Shown here one piece after another: positions 56,955 through 62,690 of a stretch of 62,690 nt of DNA (its first letter is position 1; each line of letters opens with the position of its first letter). Made by a program: the position numbers and the translations under genes. Below the pieces are notes generated by a model that saw only the letters and a program-made list of their open reading frames with translations, did no database searches and was not told where the DNA came from. Source of the stretch: Chloroflexota bacterium (GTDB taxonomy: Bacteria > Chloroflexota > Limnocylindria > P2-11E > CF-107); the NCBI GenBank assembly GCA_005881435.1, contig VBHP01000006.1, forward strand, positions 1-62,690. Reading direction: 5' to 3'.

Positions 56955-58427
56955 GTGAGGCGCCGCTCGATCGCGCTGCTCGCCCTGCTGCTGCTTCCAA
57001 GCCTGGCCATCGCCGTGCTGCTCTCGCGCTCTGACATCAACGTCGTCGTGCCCGTGCCGGTGGAGCACGTGATCGTCGTGACGAACGTTGCGCTGCTCGC
57101 GCTCGTCCTGGCGCTGCTGGTAGCGCGGGCCGCGCTCGAGCTGGATCAATACCGGATCCTGCTCGGCGCCCTCGGCTTCATGGCCATGTCTGGCCTCTTC
57201 GCCGTGCACGGCCTGTCGACACCGGGCGTGCTGCTCAAGGGAGACAAGGAGTCCGACGCGGCGATCGTCATCGGCGTCTCGGCCGCCTTCAGCCTCTACG
57301 CCGCGGCCGCTTTCTTCGCCGTGCGCTACACGCCGCTGGCCGAGACCTTGTCGCGCTGGGTCCGCCCGCTGCCGTTCATCTTCGGCGTCGTCGCAGCGCT
57401 GGTCGCGTACGCGGTCGTCGCGCTGTGGTGGCCGCAGATCTTCACCGCGCTGTTCAGCGCGATCGCGCGATACGGCGTGACGAGCGGTGGCGTCTACGGC
57501 TCCGGCTTTGGCGGTTCGGAGACGCGCGTCGATCCGCTACCGGCTCTTCTGGGTGCGGTCACCGTGCTGCTTTTCGGCTTCGCCGCCTGGCGGCAGTGGC
57601 GTGAGTACGAACGCTCGCGCCTCCCGACGCACGGCGCGCTCGTCGGCTCGTACCTGTTCCTGGCGCAGGCGCAGGTGTCGATGCTGCTGTCGCCGCCGTG
57701 GAGTGGGAGCTGGTGGGAGTACCACGGGCTCATGCTCGTGGCCGTCGTGCTCGCGCTCGGCGCGTTCTTCCTCGAGCTCGACCGCCGCCGCGGCCTGGAG
57801 CGCTTTCTGCCCTCGCTCGTCGTCGACCGCGTGCTGCATGGCGAACCGCTCCAGTTCACCGGTGAGCGCCAGCCCGCGACGATCCTGTTCACCGACATGC
57901 GCGGCTCGACCGCGCTCGCGGAGGGACTGACCCCGGAAGAGGTCGTCGCCGTCGTGAACGCCTACCTCGGCGTTCTGGCTCGCGCCGTGTTCCGCGAGGG
58001 CGGCGTGCTCGACAAGTTCACCGGGGACGGCCTGATGTCGATCTTCGGCGTGTTCCAGGACGGCACCGACGGCGCGCTGCCCGCGCTGCGCGCGGCGCTG
58101 GCGATGCGTCGCGGCGTCGAGCAGCTCACCAGCGAGCGGCGTGCGCGGGGCGAGCCGACGGCGCGCTTCGGCATCGGCATCCATACCGGCGAGGTGGTGC
58201 TGGGGACGATCGGCATACCCGAGCGGTCGGACTTCACCGCGCTCGGCGACACAGTCAACACGGCGTCGCGCCTCGAATCCCTGACCAAGGAGTACGGCGT
58301 CGACCTGGTGATCTCGGAGGCCGTCGTCTCGCGGTTGCGTGACGGCGATGCGAAGGTTCGGCGTCTCGGCGACGCGCACGTCCGCGGCAAGGCCGCGACG
58401 GTCTCGATCTATACGGTGGAGGGATAG
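56955..58427 (+). CDS. class III adenylate/guanylate cyclase with membrane domain
   Basis: A 490-residue protein. About seven hydrophobic helices (1-290) form a membrane sensor. The class III cyclase domain (about 305-490) has the metal aspartates in ATILFTDMRGST and KFTGDGLM, the catalytic segment GIHTGEVVLGTIG, and ALGDTVNTASRLE, where Asp fits adenine recognition. Cyclic AMP is the likely product. GTG start. A VOC gene follows 2 bases after the stop, so they may be co-transcribed. Confidence 0.88.
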   Translation: MRRRSIALLALLLLPSLAIAVLLSRSDINVVVPVPVEHVIVVTNVALLALVLALLVARAALELDQYRILLGALGFMAMSGLFAVHGLSTPGVLLKGDKESDAAIVIGVSAAFSLYAAAAFFAVRYTPLAETLSRWVRPLPFIFGVVAALVAYAVVALWWPQIFTALFSAIARYGVTSGGVYGSGFGGSETRVDPLPALLGAVTVLLFGFAAWRQWREYERSRLPTHGALVGSYLFLAQAQVSMLLSPPWSGSWWEYHGLMLVAVVLALGAFFLELDRRRGLERFLPSLVVDRVLHGEPLQFTGERQPATILFTDMRGSTALAEGLTPEEVVAVVNAYLGVLARAVFREGGVLDKFTGDGLMSIFGVFQDGTDGALPALRAALAMRRGVEQLTSERRARGEPTARFGIGIHTGEVVLGTIGIPERSDFTALGDTVNTASRLESLTKEYGVDLVISEAVVSRLRDGDAKVRRLGDAHVRGKAATVSIYTVEG

Positions 58428-58429
58428 GC

Positions 58430-58813
58430 ATGCGACGGGTCACCGGTATCGGCGGTGTGTTCTTCAAGGCGCGCGACCCCGAGACGCTGCGACGCTGGTA
58501 TCACGAACGACTCGGGATCGGTACCGGCGCGGACAACTGGTTCGTGTTTCCCTGGCGCGACGCGGATTCAGGACGGCCCGGGGCGACGGTCTGGTCCCTC
58601 TTTCCGGCCGACAGCGGCTACTTCGGCGACGAGTCGCAGCGCTGCATGCTGAACTACCGCGTCGCTGATCTCGATGCCCTGCTCGAGCAGCTCCGCGCCG
58701 AGGGCGTCGCGGTCCTGCCCGATCGCCACCAGGACGAGAACGGCCGCTTCGCCTGGATCGTCGATCCGGAAGGCAACCGCATCGAACTGTGGCAACCCGC
58801 GCAAGGGCACTGA
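58430..58813 (+). CDS. VOC-superfamily (glyoxalase-like) protein
   Basis: A 127-residue protein with one VOC module pair: FFKARDPETLRRWYHERLGI, then RVADLDALLEQLRAEGV and WIVDPEGNRIELWQP. The metal ligands typical of VOC enzymes (the Glu in RIELW and others) are partly present. The reaction is not known, since the superfamily covers lyases, dioxygenases and resistance proteins. Confidence 0.8.
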   Translation: MRRVTGIGGVFFKARDPETLRRWYHERLGIGTGADNWFVFPWRDADSGRPGATVWSLFPADSGYFGDESQRCMLNYRVADLDALLEQLRAEGVAVLPDRHQDENGRFAWIVDPEGNRIELWQPAQGH

Positions 58814-58824
58814 GGTCGATTCCC

Positions 58825-59403
58825 ATGATGGGCAGCCGTGCGCTTCCGGCCTACGTCTGCGCGGCAGCGAACCTTGCCGCGGTGGTCGCGCTCGTCACCG
58901 TACTGTCGCCGGGGACGACGCTCTCTGACGATGCCACGCGCGCGGCCTACGTCCGCGACCACGTCGTCGTCTGGCGGGTGGGCTGGGCGCTGTGGGTGCT
59001 CGCCGCCATCAGCCTGCTCCTGTTCTATGCCTGGTGGCGATCGCGGATCGGTGCCGGCTGGATCGCCCTTGGGATCGCGGCCGCTGGCTTCGCGGCCGAT
59101 CTCACGGCCGAGTCGCTGCTGATCGCGATCGTGCCTGACCGTCCGGATCTGGCGCGAACGTGCTTCTTCCTGACCGGCACGGTCGCCAATGGCTGCTACT
59201 CCATCGCCGGCATCGTGCTGTCCCTGCGTACGCGGGCGCTTCGCGGACTCCTGGTGCCATGGACCGGCGCGCTGTGGGCGTCGGGTCTCACGCTCAGCGT
59301 CTTCGCCGCTGTGGATCAGCCGCTCGGCGTCGCGGCTTCGACGGCGGTGCTGTTCGCTCTGTTCTTGCCGTGGCTGATCGTCGTCGGGCGGCAACTCGCC
59401 TGA
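58825..59403 (+). CDS. polytopic membrane protein, DUF4386-like
   Basis: A 192-residue membrane protein with six hydrophobic helices. Segments such as YVCAAANLAAVVALVTVLSPG, VVVWRVGWALWVLAAISLLLFY and FFLTGTVANGCYSIAGIVL resemble DUF4386-type multi-helix proteins of Actinobacteria and Bacteroidetes. ATG at 58825 or 58828. The stop is 8 bases before the next gene. Function unknown. Confidence 0.6.
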   Translation: MMGSRALPAYVCAAANLAAVVALVTVLSPGTTLSDDATRAAYVRDHVVVWRVGWALWVLAAISLLLFYAWWRSRIGAGWIALGIAAAGFAADLTAESLLIAIVPDRPDLARTCFFLTGTVANGCYSIAGIVLSLRTRALRGLLVPWTGALWASGLTLSVFAAVDQPLGVAASTAVLFALFLPWLIVVGRQLA

Positions 59404-59411
59404 GACGCGTC

Positions 59412-60395
59412 GTGATCGTCGGCGGATTCTTCGCCGGAGTGATCGCGCGTCTGCTCGACAACAAGGGCATTGCCGCGACGCGGCCGGCCCGAAGCGAGCT
59501 CGACGTCGAGGATGCGGCATCGCTTCGCCGCTTTCTCCGCGCGGGCGACGTCCTCGTCGACGCCGCCGGACCATTCCAATCCCGAAGCACCGCGTCGCTC
59601 GAGAGCGCGATCGAGCTCGGCGTCGACGTCGTGGACATGAACGAGAGCCTCGGTTACGCACGAAGGGTCGAGTCGCTTCGCGCCCGTATCGCTGCCGGCG
59701 GGATCACCGTGCGGAGCGCCTGCAGCGCGGTGTCGACGGTAGCCGCGGCGCTGGTGCGCCGCTCGGGCATCGAACGTCCGCTTCGCGTGAGCGCCCTGGT
59801 GGCGCCGGCGTCACGGGAGACGGCGCACGACGCCACGCTCCGCGCCTTGCTCGCGTCCGTCGGCGCGCCGATCGAACTCTGGCGCGATGGCGCGTTCGCG
59901 CCGGCGGTGGGCTGGCGCGTGTCGAGACGCTTCGAGCTGCCCGGAGCACGCGGCTATCTCGTGGAGTCGGTGCTGTCATTTGACCTGCCGCCGATCTGGC
60001 CCAGCCTGCGCGGCGTCGACACCTGGACCGACACACGGACGCCTGGCGCAAACGGTGTCCTGTCGCTGGTCGCACGCGCCCCGGCAACAAGAGCGGTGGC
60101 GATCGCGTCCGTGCCGCTCGGCGCGCTGCTCGCGCGCACCTTCGGCACGCGCGCCGGAGGGTTCGGCCTGGAGATCGAAGACGACCGCGGTCGCCTCGCG
60201 CACTTCTGGCTGAGCGCAGCCCGCGGCAGTTACGTCATCGCGGCGGCTCCGGCCGCGCTCGCCGCCCGGATGCTCATCGAGGAGCGAGGCACCGACCGTG
60301 GCCTCGTGCGCCCGGATCGACATGTACCGGTCGACGCGCTGATGTCCTATCTCGAGGCGCTTGGCATGAGGCTGGAGCAGCGCGAGCGGAGCTAA
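59412..60395 (+). CDS. saccharopine-dehydrogenase-like NAD(P)-binding protein
   Basis: A 327-residue protein with a Rossmann start VIVGGFFAGVIARLL, though the usual GxGxxG is altered to GGFFAG. DVLVDAAGPFQSRS and GVDVVDMNESLGYARRV are typical of saccharopine dehydrogenase-like/trans-acting enoyl reductase-type proteins. The middle and C-terminal parts include hydrophobic stretches. The substrate is unknown. GTG at 59412 is the only good start near the Rossmann motif. It converges on ccsA with 4 bases overlap. Confidence 0.65.
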   Translation: MIVGGFFAGVIARLLDNKGIAATRPARSELDVEDAASLRRFLRAGDVLVDAAGPFQSRSTASLESAIELGVDVVDMNESLGYARRVESLRARIAAGGITVRSACSAVSTVAAALVRRSGIERPLRVSALVAPASRETAHDATLRALLASVGAPIELWRDGAFAPAVGWRVSRRFELPGARGYLVESVLSFDLPPIWPSLRGVDTWTDTRTPGANGVLSLVARAPATRAVAIASVPLGALLARTFGTRAGGFGLEIEDDRGRLAHFWLSAARGSYVIAAAPAALAARMLIEERGTDRGLVRPDRHVPVDALMSYLEALGMRLEQRERS

Positions 60396-61213
60396 AGCCC
60401 GCTGTACGTGTGCAGGCCGCCGAGGAAGTAGTTCCCGAAGAAGGTGAACAGCGTCGCGCCGAACCCGGCGATAAGGATCAGCGTGCTCGGCGTGCCGCGC
60501 CAGCCGCGCTGATTGCGAGCGTGGAGGTAGACGACGTAGACCAGGAACGTCGTCAGCGCCGCCGTCTCCTTCGGATCCCAGGCCCACGGCCGCGACCAGG
60601 CGATCGACGCCCACCACGCGCCGAGCGTCAGCACCAGCGCCTGCAGCGGCACCGCGACCATCACCGCTTTGTGCGCCAGGTCCTCCGCGACCTCGGCGGT
60701 GGGCAGCCAGGCGATGCGGTTCCGCGGACCGCCCTGCACCAGATAGATCACCGCGCCGGCGAACGAGATCGCGAACACGCCATAGGCCATCACCGCCGAC
60801 GACACATGGATCGTCAGCAGCAGACTGTTCTGCAACGCCGGGATGAGCGGTCCCGCGACCTTCACGCTGTCGGGCAGTAGCGCCGCGTACAGCAGCAGCA
60901 GGAATGCGATCGGCACGATGAAGAGGTTGATGCGGCGATCGTGATAGGCGCGCTCGGCGACCATGTTCCCGACCATGATCGAGGTCGCGAAGGCGGAGGC
61001 GAACTCAAATTGATTCGACCACGGCGCGTGCCCGGCGACCGTCCAGCGCATCACCAGGTGCAGCACCAGCGCCACGGTCGCGACGCCGGCGAGCATCGTC
61101 GCCGCCTGACCGGCGAAGCGCGAGCGCGTCACGCCGTACCAGACGTACGCGACGAGGGAGAGCCCGACGGCAAGCGCGGCGGTGGTGAAGAAGTACAGGA
61201 TCATCTTGTCCAT
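60392..61213 (-). CDS. ccsA: cytochrome c biogenesis protein CcsA (system II)
   Basis: A 273-residue membrane protein with about eight helices and the WWD haem-handling motif in GAWWASIAWSRPWAWDPKETAAL. Conserved histidines near HLVMRW and in TIHVSSAVMAYG, together with FGNYFLGGLHTYSGL, fit CcsA/CcsB. With ResB it moves haem and attaches it to apocytochromes c. Its ATG overlaps the ResB stop by 1 base. Confidence 0.92.
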   Translation of the reverse strand: MDKMILYFFTTAALAVGLSLVAYVWYGVTRSRFAGQAATMLAGVATVALVLHLVMRWTVAGHAPWSNQFEFASAFATSIMVGNMVAERAYHDRRINLFIVPIAFLLLLYAALLPDSVKVAGPLIPALQNSLLLTIHVSSAVMAYGVFAISFAGAVIYLVQGGPRNRIAWLPTAEVAEDLAHKAVMVAVPLQALVLTLGAWWASIAWSRPWAWDPKETAALTTFLVYVVYLHARNQRGWRGTPSTLILIAGFGATLFTFFGNYFLGGLHTYSGL

Positions 61214-62610
61214 CAGGCGAGCTCCGTCACGAGTCTATCGAGCTCACCGTCGAGGTCGAACGTGCGGTCCCCCGCCCCAGTCACCACCGTCGATCGCTCG
61301 TCCGCTCGGATCCACAACCGTCGTCGTGGGAACCAGAACGTCGCCAGCACCCCGCCGATGAACAGCACCGCGGCCACGAGCAGCAGGCTCTCGCCGGCGT
61401 TCCGCGCCACACGGATCACCGTGTACTGGGTCGGCCCACGGAACGTGACGAGGTAGTCGCCGATCTGCTGACTAGATCCGATCTCGATCGCGGCGACTCC
61501 CTGCAACGCATCGCCCTTGTAGATCTGTGCCGCCAGAAAGGGCGTCGCGCGGGGCGGCAGCATCACGAACAGATCGTCGTTCGTCGGCAGCGTCTCGCGA
61601 TCGACAGGCACGCCCTGCACGGCGTCGAAGAAGTTGACGATCTGCGAGAAGATCACCCGGCCACTCGCGGCATCGCGGACCTCGACGTCTGCCGCCGGTC
61701 CGAACGACGACTGGTGGAACGCCAGACCCGCATAGCGCAGCGGCTCGTTGACCCGCACCCGCTGGCGGGCGACCTCGACGCCGTTCTGCACCAGCACCAG
61801 ATCGCTGTAGTAGTCGGCGGGCGAGCCGTCGTCCCGGAACTGCGCCACGAAGCTCTCGTTGCGGACGGTGATGTTGTTCGTCGCCCCCACCGGATAGACC
61901 GGCAGCGACGCGCCGTTGGGGATCGCGAGATCTTCCTTGAAGCCGAAGAGCGTGCCGACAGCGCCGCCGAGTATCAGCAACAGCAGCGCGGTGTGTGACG
62001 CGAGCGTCCCAGCCCGAGCCCAGGCGTTGCGATCGCCCAGGAAGTACATCGCGCCGTCCTCCTGCTGGTACAGCCGGTAGCGGTTGCGCGCGAGCACGGC
62101 GCGGATGCGCTCCGCCGGCACTGCTGAGAGCACCCGCCGCAGCCGCGCGGTCTCGTAGTAGCGATCGCTCCGCCGCACCACCGGGCTGCGCAAGGTGCGC
62201 CACACCGGCTCGAGACGATTCAGCGTGCACATCGTCACCGAGCACGCCAGCACCACCAGCAGCGCGCGGAACCACAGCGCATTGAAGACATCGAAGAGGT
62301 TGACCGCATCCATGGCGTAGACCGTCGCGTCGCGCAGCCACAACGGCGCCAGCGCTCCAGCCAGGAAGCCATAACGCTGTTTGGCGAACTCCAGGAATTG
62401 CGCGTGCTGGACCGGGTCGGTGATGAGGCGGGGATCGACGGTCTGCACCGGTTGGATGAGGAGCGATCCGACGAAGGCGGTCGCAGTGAGCAGGAGGATG
62501 AGAGTGATCGCGATCCGGACGCTGGTGAGCAGGTCCCAGACGACGTCGTAGACGTCGCGACGACGCGGCGGCGCCAGCGCTGCGGCGCCGGCTACTTGTA
62601 CGAGGTCCAC
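61213..62610 (-). CDS. resB: cytochrome c biogenesis protein ResB (Ccs1)
   Basis: A 465-residue protein. The N-terminal membrane part (LLTSVRIAITLILLLTATAF and VLACSVTMCTLNRLEPVW) precedes a large extracytoplasmic domain with repeated WxYxx-like segments and a last helix (LLLVAAVLFIGGVLATFW). It is the partner of CcsA in system II. GTG at 62610 is chosen, overlapping the upstream small gene by 19 bases. An earlier frame exists but its residues do not match ResB. Confidence 0.88.
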   Translation of the reverse strand: MDLVQVAGAAALAPPRRRDVYDVVWDLLTSVRIAITLILLLTATAFVGSLLIQPVQTVDPRLITDPVQHAQFLEFAKQRYGFLAGALAPLWLRDATVYAMDAVNLFDVFNALWFRALLVVLACSVTMCTLNRLEPVWRTLRSPVVRRSDRYYETARLRRVLSAVPAERIRAVLARNRYRLYQQEDGAMYFLGDRNAWARAGTLASHTALLLLILGGAVGTLFGFKEDLAIPNGASLPVYPVGATNNITVRNESFVAQFRDDGSPADYYSDLVLVQNGVEVARQRVRVNEPLRYAGLAFHQSSFGPAADVEVRDAASGRVIFSQIVNFFDAVQGVPVDRETLPTNDDLFVMLPPRATPFLAAQIYKGDALQGVAAIEIGSSQQIGDYLVTFRGPTQYTVIRVARNAGESLLLVAAVLFIGGVLATFWFPRRRLWIRADERSTVVTGAGDRTFDLDGELDRLVTELA

Positions 62611-62690
62611 CAGCGCTGCAGGATGTAGAGGATCGCGAGCGAACCGAGCACCCACGCGAACATCAGGTACAGCTCGAGCGGCGAGTCGCC
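62592..62690 (-). CDS. C-terminal end of a small membrane protein, cut by window edge
   Basis: The last 32 residues of a gene that starts beyond the window. A single hydrophobic helix (LYLMFAWVLGSLAILYILQRW) ends in WTSYK. The context before resB suggests a small cytochrome c biogenesis helper (CcmD-like), but this is only inferred. The frame stops at 62594-62592. Confidence 0.45.
   Translation of the reverse strand, partial: GDSPLELYLMFAWVLGSLAILYILQRWWTSYK

Noticed and set aside
1-62690. tRNA, rRNA, CRISPR arrays, phage or full-length insertion sequences
   Set aside because: No cloverleaf-type or rRNA sequence, spaced repeat array, integrase or transposase was seen when reading through.

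Overview
The window is GC-rich, densely packed bacterial chromosome with short intergenic gaps and many start/stop overlaps (GTGA, ATGA, TGATG). GTG starts are common. Probable F420-dependent enzymes, an SDH with one long membrane anchor, system II cytochrome c maturation, a family-27 glycosidase and Hint, S8, GGDEF and HD-GYP proteins suit a free-living Terrabacteria-type organism, most likely Chloroflexota or a deep Actinomycetota relative. The sequence alone does not settle the phylum. No rRNA, tRNA, CRISPR array or full-size insertion sequence was seen.

Layout. 1-4.9 kb: end of an Asp-box beta-propeller protein, a lipoprotein, an alpha-galactosidase, an unknown protein and a probable F420-dependent oxidoreductase. 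4.9-7.3 kb: ECF sigma factor, small membrane partner, PspC protein and LiaF-like beta-repeat protein, read as an envelope-stress module. 7.3-19.7 kb: mixed functions. These are uracil-DNA glycosylase, deazaflavin nitroreductase, methyltransferase, Hint-domain lipoprotein, a broken ybjQ gene carrying a 51-bp MITE-like insertion, two MgtE-type genes (one frameshifted), MscS channel, CitE-like lyase, RlmD-like rRNA methyltransferase, penicillin-binding-type serine hydrolase, YceI lipoprotein and endonuclease IV.

18.8-36.1 kb is the most striking region: an unbroken minus-strand run starting with a LacI-type regulator behind a consensus-like promoter. It continues with an ABC importer, a cyclase-type hydrolase, two zinc alcohol dehydrogenases, a nitroreductase, OsmC, the E1alpha/E1beta/E2 subunits of a 2-oxo-acid dehydrogenase, a possible 28-residue peptide, a C-C-hydrolase-like alpha/beta hydrolase, a double-domain nitroreductase, a two-subunit molybdenum hydroxylase and a TauE exporter. 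Most junctions overlap. It reads as a regulated uptake and degradation pathway, perhaps for an N-heteroaromatic compound. An acetolactate-synthase-like enzyme and a succinate-semialdehyde-type dehydrogenase lie nearby (37-42 kb).

42-49 kb: MerR-type regulator, extracellular glycosidase-like lipoprotein, M20 peptidase, then a coupled central-carbon operon (HprK/PEPCK-fold P-loop protein, isocitrate dehydrogenase, RidA, malate dehydrogenase). 49-53 kb: an HD-GYP phosphodiesterase/S8 protease pair diverging from a GGDEF cyclase across a hairpin-rich intergenic region. 53.7-57 kb: succinate dehydrogenase sdhCAB. 57-62.7 kb: class III nucleotide cyclase, VOC protein, membrane protein, saccharopine-dehydrogenase-like protein, and the CcsA/ResB cytochrome c synthetase pair with the end of a small membrane protein gene at the window edge.
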